A DNA stretch of 64,000 nt from BRHc4a sp049323755 (GTDB taxonomy: Bacteria > Bacillota > Desulfotomaculia > Desulfotomaculales > Desulfocucumaceae): NCBI GenBank assembly GCA_049323755.1, contig JBMOPE010000040.1:67457-131456 (forward strand), in the 5' to 3' direction. The position numbers were made by a program, and so were the translations under genes. Under the pieces are notes generated by a model. The model ran no database searches. It saw only the letters and a program-made list of their open reading frames with translations, and was not told the origin of the DNA. Below are positions 54,691 to 62,325 of the stretch, piece after piece (positions within the stretch are counted from its first letter, which is position 1; each line of letters starts with the position of its first letter).

Positions 54691-54776
54691 TTTAAGAAAG
54701 CCACAGAGGACACAGAGTATTTTAATAACAATAAAGTTATGCTCCTACCCTTCTGACTTCTGAATTCTGTATTCAC
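54691..54776. repeat. Half-copies of two repeat families in the rplK-rplA gap
   Basis: AAGAAAGCCACAGAGGACACAGAG (54694-54717) is one end of the CACAGAGG element; CTTCTGACTTCTGAATTCTG (54743-54762) is one end of the AATTCAGAA element. They sit side by side, 200 bases of non-coding sequence inside a ribosomal operon. Confidence 0.6.
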
Positions 54777-54821
54777 CAAAAAGGTACAGCCCCAGAAATG
54801 TATCCTCCCACTGTTTTCAAA

Positions 54822-55250
54822 TTAACCCTCTGCGATTTCTATACCCATGCTCCGGGCAGTACCTTCAACCATGCGCATGGCAGCTTCCACCGATGCCGCA
54901 TTCAGGTCCTGCATTTTTAATTCGGCAATTTCACGGACTTTTGAGAGGGGCACCTTGGCAACTTTTTTCTTGTTGGGCTCACCTGAGCCGGACTCAATGC
55001 CTGCCGCCTTTTTAAGCAGAACGGATGCTGGGGGAGTCTTGGTTACAAAAGTAAAGGAGCGATCCTCATAAACCGTAATCTCAACCGGGATGATCAGGCC
55101 GGCCTGAGCAGCCGTACGCTCATTATATTCCTTGACAAAAGCCATAATATTCACACCGTGCTGACCAAGAGCAGGTCCAACGGGCGGAGCCGGAGTAGCT
55201 TTACCAGCCGGGCACTGTAGCTTTATTACAGCAGTAACCCTTTTTGCCAT
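54822..55250 (-). CDS. rplK: 50S ribosomal protein L11
   Basis: 142 residues. IKLQCPAGKATPAPPVGPALGQHGVNIMAFVKEYN (condensed) and the rRNA-binding C-terminal SVEAAMRMVEGTARSMGIEI. Thiostrepton-site protein. ATG with AAGGAGG-type site. Confidence 0.98.
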   Translation of the reverse strand: MAKRVTAVIKLQCPAGKATPAPPVGPALGQHGVNIMAFVKEYNERTAAQAGLIIPVEITVYEDRSFTFVTKTPPASVLLKKAAGIESGSGEPNKKKVAKVPLSKVREIAELKMQDLNAASVEAAMRMVEGTARSMGIEIAEG

Positions 55251-55304
55251 TTACATCTACACCTCCTTACTGTACACCTTAAAAGATATATAAGCATTTT
55301 TAGT

Positions 55305-55829
55305 CTAACTTATCTTTTCCACCTGCGCATATTCCAGTTCCACAGGGGTATCCCTGCCAAACATCGATATTCTTACCTTTATTTTACCCTTATCTGGATA
55401 TACCTCTTCAATAACGCCATCAAAGTTTTCAAAGGGTCCTGTTTTGACCCTGATATGTTCATTAATGTTAAAATCAAGCCGGACCCTGGGCTCATCGACT
55501 CCCATAGTCCTCATAATCTGCTTTGCCTCTTCATCGGTAAGAGGTATAGGTTTAGAACCGCTCCCGACGAAACCGGTCACCCCCGGGGTATTACGCACTA
55601 CATACCAGGAATCGTCCGTCATAATCATTTCAACAAGAACATAACCGGGAAAGACCTTCTTTTTACTGATCTTCCGTTTTCCATCCTTGATCTCTATTTC
55701 GTCCTCCATGGGAACAAGAATACGAAAAATCTTTTCCTCCATGTTCATGGACTCTATTCTTTTCTCAAGGTTGGCCTTTACTTTATTCTCATATCCAGAA
55801 TAGGTATGAATTACATACCACTGCTTCAT
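55305..55829 (-). CDS. nusG: Transcription antitermination/termination factor NusG
   Basis: 174 residues from the ATG at 55829 (MKQWYVIHTYSGYENKVKANLEKR, the usual start). NGN domain first, KOW domain at the end (VKTGPFENFDGVIEEVYPDKGKIKVRI condensed). The ribosome site GAGGAGG lies about 29 bases upstream, but GGGACC/GGTCCC between them can fold into a hairpin and shorten the distance. A GTG at 55859 in frame overlaps that site. Confidence 0.95.
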   Translation of the reverse strand: MKQWYVIHTYSGYENKVKANLEKRIESMNMEEKIFRILVPMEDEIEIKDGKRKISKKKVFPGYVLVEMIMTDDSWYVVRNTPGVTGFVGSGSKPIPLTDEEAKQIMRTMGVDEPRVRLDFNINEHIRVKTGPFENFDGVIEEVYPDKGKIKVRISMFGRDTPVELEYAQVEKIS

Positions 55830-55869
55830 AAATTCAAGGGACCCGTTAAGGTCCCCCACCTCCTCGGTC

Positions 55870-56199
55870 CTACCGGATAATCAGCTGAATGACCCTGCTC
55901 ATCAGCGAGTCGAAAACCCAGATTAGAGCACCTACAATAATTACAGCCACCACCACTACCCCTGTATAGGTCAACACTTCCTGGCGTGTCGGCCAGTGAA
56001 CTTTCTTTAGCTCAGTGTATACTCCACGAAAATACTTTTTGACCTGTTCCAGACGGTTGACGGTTTCCTTTTTAACTACTGCCTGCTTTTTGGGCACAAC
56101 CTTCTTTGCCGCTTCCTTACTGATGACTCCGGCTTCACCCTTAACGGCCGACTTCTTTCCATTCTGCTCTTTGTCTTGATCTTTTTTCATTAAGGCCAT
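55870..56199 (-). CDS. secE: Preprotein translocase subunit SecE
   Basis: 109 residues: a Lys/Glu-rich soluble N-terminus of ~50 residues, then RLEQVKKYFRGVYTELKKVHWPTRQEVL (condensed SecE signature) and one membrane helix VVVVAVIIVGALIWVFD. Start is uncertain: ATG at 56199 or 56211, neither with a strong ribosome site. Confidence 0.95.
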   Translation of the reverse strand: MALMKKDQDKEQNGKKSAVKGEAGVISKEAAKKVVPKKQAVVKKETVNRLEQVKKYFRGVYTELKKVHWPTRQEVLTYTGVVVVAVIIVGALIWVFDSLMSRVIQLIIR

Positions 56200-56297
56200 T
56201 GATCGCCACATCCTTATTTATTACGGAAGATATTAATGCCACTCACCAAACCGACATTATTCCGGAAGCCGGACGTGTGCATTTAAACACTGCCTGT

Positions 56298-56447
56298 CTA
56301 ACGTGTTTCCTTATGAACAGTGTGAGTTTGGCAAAACCTGCAATACTTTTTTAACTCTATCCTTCCAGAATCATTCTTTTTATTTTTGGTTGTTGTATAG
56401 TTCCGACGCTTGCACTCTGTACATGCCATTGTCACCCCAACCCGCAT
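56298..56447 (-). CDS. rpmG: 50S ribosomal protein L33
   Basis: 49 residues, found by direct reading of the minus strand: MRVGVTMACTECKRRNYTTT, continuing KNKKND..., then KKYCRFCQTHTVHKETR. Two CxxC pairs give the zinc-plus form. ATG at 56447 with AGGAGGTG 10 bases upstream; stop TAG at 56298-56300. Its place before secE is canonical. Confidence 0.96.
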   Translation of the reverse strand: MRVGVTMACTECKRRNYTTTKNKKNDSGRIELKKYCRFCQTHTVHKETR

Positions 56448-56509
56448 ATCCTGTGACACCTCCTATAGAAAAAAAAACCTGGATGACCTATTTGAAGATA
56501 ACCTTAAAC

Positions 56510-56538
56510 AATTTATCATAATTAATTTTCTCTGTCAA
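56510..56538 (-). promoter_or_regulatory. Sigma-A-type promoter for rpmG-secE-nusG-rplKA
   Basis: Minus strand TTGACA (56538-56533), 17 bases, TAAATT (56515-56510), 63 bases before rpmG. The gap 56448-56812 also holds one end of an AATTCAGAA repeat (56591-56635) and the tuf downstream tract. Confidence 0.7.
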
Positions 56539-56812
56539 TAGTTGTCTTTAGAGATAAATTTATTTTAATGCTAATTCTGAAAGTAACTACTGTCGGAATT
56601 CAGAAGTCAGGAGTCAGGATACCCAGTGCATTCCTTAAAAGTTAAAGGTGAAGCTTCTTTAAGTTATATGTTTTTATTTTTTCTCTATCAAAGTATTATT
56701 ATACCATTTTTGCCCAAAAATAACCGGCCCCGTGCCATGCAGACAGACAGCAAGGCCTAACTGCTTGACAGAGGGCCATATCAGGAATCCCTAACATCTA
56801 ATCCCTGTAGTT

Positions 56813-58015
<1,203 letters not shown>

Positions 58016-58138
58016 AATTATTCCTCCTTTGAAAGCGTCCGGAAAAAACAATAGACATAATCTAAGTTTTTCCAGTCAGTTCAATTTTATACAGCTTTAT
58101 ACAGCTCAAAAATTCCAGTAGTTAATTCTATATCGAAA

Positions 58139-58171
58139 AAAAAATTCCTCCCCTCAGGGAGGAATTTTTTT
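58139..58171. terminator. Bidirectional terminator between receiver-like gene and tuf copy 2
   Basis: AAAAAATTCCTCCC/GGGAGGAATTTTTT perfect stem with CTCA loop. It ends the receiver-like gene (minus strand) before the tuf promoter region. Confidence 0.9.
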
Positions 58172-58189
58172 AAATTTGTGCCTAATAAG

Positions 58190-58657
58190 CTATTCGGCCT
58201 GCAGCCAGAAAAATTTCTTGATGCTGCTAAATCCTTCTGATTTCTTGCTGGGAAACCTATAATATCTTTCCGGATTCTTATTCTCCAATGTAGTTATATA
58301 TTTTTCTATTCTCTCCTTCTGGTTTTGAGGGTTGACCAATATGTCATCAACTCCAGCAAAATAAGCATTAGCAACTATTTCGCGGGTTATACCGGTAGAG
58401 TACGCAACAATTGTACAGTTTCTGTTCTTTTTGATGCACTGGACAAGCCCCGGCCAAAACTGGTTGCCTTCCATTGAAATAAAAATTATTTTAGGGTTGT
58501 GCCTTATAGTAAGACTTAGTGCCCCGATTTCATCAATAGCTTCATACACATCGTATTTATGACTTAGAATCATGCTTTTAATTGTATTGCGCATAAGCTC
58601 GCACTTGTCTACAATTACAACATCACTCTGATTTCCATCGGCTCTGCTCACTGACAT
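58190..58657 (-). CDS. Degenerate (pseudo-)receiver domain protein
   Basis: 155 residues, one CheY-like fold and a short basic tail, no output domain. Compared with true receivers: the first acidic pair is VDK instead of VDD; the phospho-acceptor position is Ser in KIIFISMEGNQFWPG; the Thr/Ser position is kept (VAYSTG); the conserved KP pair is NP in DDILVNPQ. So phosphorylation is unlikely. Good ribosome site (GAGGTGATGGG). Two LytTR-type repeats lie 117-164 bases upstream, so it is probably controlled by the adjacent Agr-like system. It might titrate or bind AgrC/AgrA, or act in another pathway. Confidence 0.75.
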   Translation of the reverse strand: MSVSRADGNQSDVVIVDKCELMRNTIKSMILSHKYDVYEAIDEIGALSLTIRHNPKIIFISMEGNQFWPGLVQCIKKNRNCTIVAYSTGITREIVANAYFAGVDDILVNPQNQKERIEKYITTLENKNPERYYRFPSKKSEGFSSIKKFFWLQAE

Positions 58658-58773
58658 AACCCATCACCTCATCTATTCCCTATAATACAAAAATAAATTT
58701 GCTGACCAAATGAGGACAAATATAAGCTGGGTAATTGATATTTTATCACAGGGCCCTTTAGCTGTCCACTTTT

Positions 58774-58821
58774 ATGTCTAAAAAGTGCTAATAAGGTCCT
58801 ATTTTGCCGTTTATGATGTCT
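58774..58821 (-). promoter_or_regulatory. LytTR-type operator upstream of the pseudo-receiver gene
   Basis: ATGTCTAAAA (58774) and ATGTCTGAAA (58816) are 42 bases apart, i.e. two 21-base turns, and match the three repeats before agrC1. A weaker AGGTCCTATT sits midway at 58795. A TAAAAT box lies about 28 bases downstream. The rest of 58658-59107 is AT-rich non-coding sequence; a 61-codon frame across the repeats is not supported. Confidence 0.6.
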
Positions 58822-59060
58822 GAAAGCGTCAAAAATCTGATTAAGTGATTCCACATGACCATGCTTTTAAGCCAAAATGTCCAGGCCTTATTTACAGTTA
58901 AATACATTTTTTAATCTTTATATTTGTAAACCGGGCAAGGTTACTTTTTCTTGGCGCGATAGTCAATTATTATAAGGTTTTAATATTTTTACTTTCACTT
59001 AAAACAAATAATCAATCCGTTATAAGATTGATAATTGGTAGCGACCTTTTTAAGTTTTAA

Positions 59061-59097
59061 AAGAAGAAGGCCCCCCTGCGGAGACCTTCTTCTTTTT
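59061..59097. terminator. Terminator after the agr operon
   Basis: AAGAAGAAGG and CCTTCTTCTT pair around CCCCCCTGCGGAGA; both strands run into T-rich sequence (TTTTTAG on plus, TTTTAAAACTT on minus). Confidence 0.85.
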
Positions 59098-59107
59098 AGT
59101 GTTAAAA

Positions 59108-59860
59108 TCATCTTTTGGCAACGCGCTCCAGTTCCCTAATCTTGTCCCAGGTTATCAGAGGCCGCTCCGTGGTATTGGCCATAATAACCTGATAGGTACT
59201 CTTTCCACAGGGAACCAGTTCCTTCACATGATTTAGATTTATGAGAAAACCCTTATGCGATCTGAAGAACATCTGGTCCCTAAGCTGTTCTTCCATCGTT
59301 CCAATCGTTTCGTCCGCAAGTACCTTACCCCCAACGTAGTGCACCATGGTTTTTCGGTTTTCCCTGGTAACAAATATTATATCCTTCAAATCTATCATCA
59401 GGAACCTCTCGGCGTCCCTGAAAAGCCTGGCACCCTGAATTGAAACCCTTCCAGGTGTGAAGTTGTCCACCTTAGCCCTATCACTGGACCTGGCTTTTTC
59501 CAAATTCAGTATCCGGCTCATGGTCTGGGTTATCCTCTCAATCTTAAAGGGCTTCACCAGGTAGTCAAAGGCATAGATTTCAAAGGCCTTCTCCCGGTAA
59601 TCCGAAAAGCCGGTGCAAAAAACAAGGTATGTCCATGGGTTTATGTCGAAAATCTCCTGGGCCAGCTCAAGACCTGTCATCCCCGGGAGGTCAATGTCTA
59701 CCATAACCACCCTTGGGCGAAGCTCCTCGTACAGCTCCAGAGCATTCACCCCGTCCCCGGACTCACCCACCACCTCCACGCCAGGAACTCCCTTGACGGC
59801 GTTCTTAATCACCTGCCGCATGGCGGGGTCGTCTTCGGCTATAAGTACCGTCAGATTCAT
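59108..59860 (-). CDS. LytTR-family response regulator (AgrA-like)
   Basis: 250 residues. Receiver domain residues 1-125 with acidic pocket LIAEDDP, phospho-acceptor VVMVDIDLPGMTG, and LVKPFKIER. C-terminal LytTR DNA-binding domain (residues ~145-245): GARLFRDAERFLMIDLKDIIFVTRENRK condensed, then FFRSHKGFLINLNHVKEL. Last gene of the operon, 21 bases after agrD. It is expected to bind the 21-base-spaced repeats upstream of agrC1 and of the pseudo-receiver gene. Confidence 0.92.
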   Translation of the reverse strand: MNLTVLIAEDDPAMRQVIKNAVKGVPGVEVVGESGDGVNALELYEELRPRVVMVDIDLPGMTGLELAQEIFDINPWTYLVFCTGFSDYREKAFEIYAFDYLVKPFKIERITQTMSRILNLEKARSSDRAKVDNFTPGRVSIQGARLFRDAERFLMIDLKDIIFVTRENRKTMVHYVGGKVLADETIGTMEEQLRDQMFFRSHKGFLINLNHVKELVPCGKSTYQVIMANTTERPLITWDKIRELERVAKR

Positions 59861-59881
59861 TTTACATTACCCCATGCATTT

Positions 59882-60007
59882 TTATTCGGTCGGGGGTGCG
59901 GGCTGATAACAATTCAACCAACTTGCCGGTGAAATGCCAATCAAAGCCACAAAAAGGGCAGTCAGCACCAGAGGGGAGTACATAAGCTTCTTAAGCATTT
60001 TCAGCAT
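59882..60007 (-). CDS. agrD: AgrD-like cyclic autoinducer pre-peptide
   Basis: 41 residues, found by direct reading. N-terminus MLKMLKKLMY is amphipathic and basic, followed by a membrane-seeking helix (VLTALFVALIGI), then the signal region SPASWLNCYQPAPPTE. The YQP-x-x-P ending matches AgrD peptides, where the ring residues precede YxP. In the alignment to Listeria-type AgrD (ACFMFV then YEP), the ring-forming Cys position is Ser (A-S-W-L-N-C). The ATG (60007) lies 10 bases after AAAGGAGG and overlaps the agrB end by 17 bases. Stop TAA at 59882. Confidence 0.85.
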   Translation of the reverse strand: MLKMLKKLMYSPLVLTALFVALIGISPASWLNCYQPAPPTE

Positions 60008-60647
60008 GGGTGGAACACCTCCTTTCACCTATTTTTTTAGAAAGGACAATGTCGAAAATATTTATGGCTCTGTAACCTGGCGGAGTGAAGCTAAAAGCCT
60101 GCACCACCGTTCCCAGGAACCCGGCCAGCATAACTGAAATACTGTAAGGCGATAAAACAAAGATTAATACCCCTGCCCAAATCAACAAAAAAACAATTGA
60201 CAGACCCTTAAGCAGTCCTCTTTCCGACTGTTTTATCTTTCTTTGTGGCACTTCCCCCGGAGCCCATAATAAAACCAATAATACTATACCAGTAGTACCG
60301 GCAATAACTAACACAGTCATAATAGTCTTCGTTATGTACGGTGCCACTAAAACACTTGCAAACGAAGCTCCCAGGTATGCCACCAAGCTGAAGACCAAAC
60401 AACGCCAGTAATCCTCGCAGTGGGCTCCCCCGCTAAACAGACGGAACAGAGAAAAACCCGCCATGGCCGCCATTGTTTCCGGCAACAATCCTAAAACAGC
60501 CGCCCCAGCCAGAAGTAAGGCAAACTTTATAATCTCTCCCAGCAACAGCTCCAGCCCGAACCTCACCCTGTCGGTCCTGGACTGGTCTAACCCTGTCTCC
60601 CTCGACAAATACACAGCCATGCGATTAGCTATGTCAAACATCCTCAA
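59991..60647 (-). CDS. agrB: AgrB-like peptide-processing membrane protease
   Basis: About 218 residues with six membrane segments. The catalytic pair is in FSGGAHCEDYWRCLV: His and, seven residues later, Cys, the AgrB spacing. It cuts AgrD at the C-terminal side and forms the ring. The start is placed at the TTG 60647 with GGGGG eight bases upstream; an ATG two codons in (60641) is also possible. It follows agrC1 by 15 bases and overlaps agrD. Confidence 0.93.
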   Translation of the reverse strand: MRMFDIANRMAVYLSRETGLDQSRTDRVRFGLELLLGEIIKFALLLAGAAVLGLLPETMAAMAGFSLFRLFSGGAHCEDYWRCLVFSLVAYLGASFASVLVAPYITKTIMTVLVIAGTTGIVLLVLLWAPGEVPQRKIKQSERGLLKGLSIVFLLIWAGVLIFVLSPYSISVMLAGFLGTVVQAFSFTPPGYRAINIFDIVLSKKIGERRCSTHAENA

Positions 60648-60662
60648 CTGAATAACCCCCAA

Positions 60663-62015
60663 TTACCTTTTAAAGGGGACGATCACCATGAATACCGTCT
60701 CTCCGCCTTCAGAAAACACCTGCACGCTGCCCCTATACTTGTCCACTATCTCCTTGACTATGGTCAGCCCCAGGCCAGTATGGCCTGTCTTAGTGGTGAA
60801 GTTGGGAGTAAATACCTTTTTCGAAACAGTCGGATCCAGTTCCCCCCGGTTGGCCACCTTCAGGATATACTCGCCTCTTTCTGCTGTAATATCCAATCTT
60901 ACCAGCCTGTCCCCGGACTCGCTTCCCTCTACAGCGTCAAAGGCATTATCTATTAAGTTTCCTAAAAGGGAACTGGCTTCATTAGCTATTAGCGGAAAAG
61001 CTTCCAGAGAACACTCTATACTTATGTCAAACTCTATATTCCTGGTCTCGGCTATACCTATTTTGGTATATAGCAGTGCGCTGACCGCCAGATTGTCTGT
61101 TTTGATGAGTTCCCCTGTCCCGGTCACGTAGTGATATGTGTTATTTATGTACTCCCTTGCGTCACCGAAGCTTCCGGCCTCAATTAGTCCGTATACGGTC
61201 TGGAGTTGGTGGTTAAAGTCGTGTCGCTGTTTTCTTATAGAAAGTATAAGCTCTTTCATACTGTCAATGGTCTCTGTAGCCTTTGCTGCTTCTATTTCTT
61301 TCTCTATGGACTTACGTATCCTCTGTAGCGCCCATAGCGACATAAATGCCAACGATATAACCAAAGCATTGAACAAAACTTTAAAATGACCCGGATAATC
61401 ATCACTATTGTTCATTTGAACAGAAACACTGGTAAAATTAATAAGCCACAAAAGCAGTATCGGCAATAGGACAAATACTACGGCCGGAAGGTATTCCTTA
61501 TAGAGTAAAGGTTCTTGGCTAACCCTGTATTTTTCTTTAACCGTCTGCCAGTTGGTAATTCTTACAAAGGTTATATTAAACCTTCTGAACAGTACTGCTA
61601 TGATAAACATAATGGATGCAACAGGAACAAATAATAAAAATCTGTTATAATGATCATTTACCAGTTCTACTATTGAAAGACCCGTAGCAGCTGTTACTAT
61701 TCGAAGTACCGAAATCTCCACCAATATATTAATTATTAATACAACAATAATTCCTACCGAAGAAGCCCAAATTGAAATCCTTGTTATTAGGCTTATCAGA
61801 AGCATGTAGGAAACTGCCTGGATGACAGTATGCATTCCCATTGGAATGGGCAGGGTCCTGACTATATAAGCTATAACCGCCTGAATTATAGCTATAAGAA
61901 TTATTTCCGGTAGCCGGCCCCTTCCCCCCATGAAAGTGATAACGAAAAAGGACACCACCAAAGCTTCCGGAAACGAAATCGTTATCATGAAAAACAAGGA
62001 TATGTATGGATCCAT
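60663..62015 (-). CDS. agrC: AgrC-like sensor histidine kinase, copy 1
   Basis: 450 residues. Six or seven membrane helices (residues ~1-195), a linker coiled coil, then the kinase: H-box QRHDFNHQLQTVYGL, N-box GNLIDNAFDAVEG, G-box GLGLTIVKEIVDKYRG, a GHKL-type catalytic domain. It senses the peptide outside and phosphorylates the LytTR regulator. First gene of the agrC1-agrB-agrD-agrA operon, under the repeat-bearing promoter. Similar throughout to copy 2. Confidence 0.93.
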   Translation of the reverse strand: MDPYISLFFMITISFPEALVVSFFVITFMGGRGRLPEIILIAIIQAVIAYIVRTLPIPMGMHTVIQAVSYMLLISLITRISIWASSVGIIVVLIINILVEISVLRIVTAATGLSIVELVNDHYNRFLLFVPVASIMFIIAVLFRRFNITFVRITNWQTVKEKYRVSQEPLLYKEYLPAVVFVLLPILLLWLINFTSVSVQMNNSDDYPGHFKVLFNALVISLAFMSLWALQRIRKSIEKEIEAAKATETIDSMKELILSIRKQRHDFNHQLQTVYGLIEAGSFGDAREYINNTYHYVTGTGELIKTDNLAVSALLYTKIGIAETRNIEFDISIECSLEAFPLIANEASSLLGNLIDNAFDAVEGSESGDRLVRLDITAERGEYILKVANRGELDPTVSKKVFTPNFTTKTGHTGLGLTIVKEIVDKYRGSVQVFSEGGETVFMVIVPFKR

Positions 62016-62052
62016 TAAATACCCCTTCTTTCGCTATATTTGCCGTAAAAAA

Positions 62053-62117
62053 ATTATATCCTCCTGGTGATGTCTATAAAGTGCCTGGGGATGTCTAAAA
62101 AGCTCCAAGGCATGTCT
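62053..62117 (-). promoter_or_regulatory. agrC1 operon promoter with three LytTR direct repeats
   Basis: ATGTCT occurs at 62070, 62091 and 62112, exactly 21 bases apart (read on the minus strand as TTT(C/T)AGACAT). The promoter-proximal repeat abuts a weak -35 (CTTTAT), 17 bases before a perfect TATAAT (62058-62053). This is the layout of promoters that LytTR regulators activate. It implies positive feedback. The transcript would begin about 30 bases before the agrC1 start. Confidence 0.75.
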
Positions 62118-62232
62118 GAAACACACCAGGGCTGATTCCATAACCAATTATTAAATATGTGTTAAATAAAAAATTTGTATTATTATTAAACAATTTGTTA
62201 TAATACTCCTCCTCCTATATGTTTTAAAAGCT

Positions 62233-62266
62233 AAACAAAAACCGGTCCATTGACCGGTTTTTGTTT
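62233..62266 (-). terminator. Terminator after the tRNA-Met remnant
   Basis: AAACAAAAACCGGTC / GACCGGTTTTTGTTT, near-perfect long stem. The core ACCGGTC...GACCGGT is the same as the terminator behind the intact tRNA-Met at 63783-63803. Confidence 0.75.
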
Positions 62267-62268
62267 GC

Positions 62269-62305
62269 TGGTAGCGACGCAGGGATTTGAACCCAGGACA
62301 CCACG
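62269..62305 (-). pseudogene. 3' fragment of a tRNA-Met gene
   Basis: 37 bases including CCA match the 3' part of the intact tRNA-Met at 63812-63888 (T-arm and acceptor 3' strand) with two differences; the anticodon arm and 5' half are absent. It lies between agrC2 and agrC1. Confidence 0.85.
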
Positions 62306-62325
62306 AATAATATCTGTATAAGTTC

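Noticed and set aside
56303..56521. 72-codon plus-strand frame near secE
   Set aside because: It lies opposite rpmG, which is clearly coding on the minus strand.
58669..58854. 61-codon frame upstream of the pseudo-receiver gene
   Set aside because: It runs across the LytTR-type repeats, has no ribosome site and no family resemblance.
62269..62305. A second functional tRNA gene
   Set aside because: Only the 3' 37 bases are present; no anticodon or D arm.
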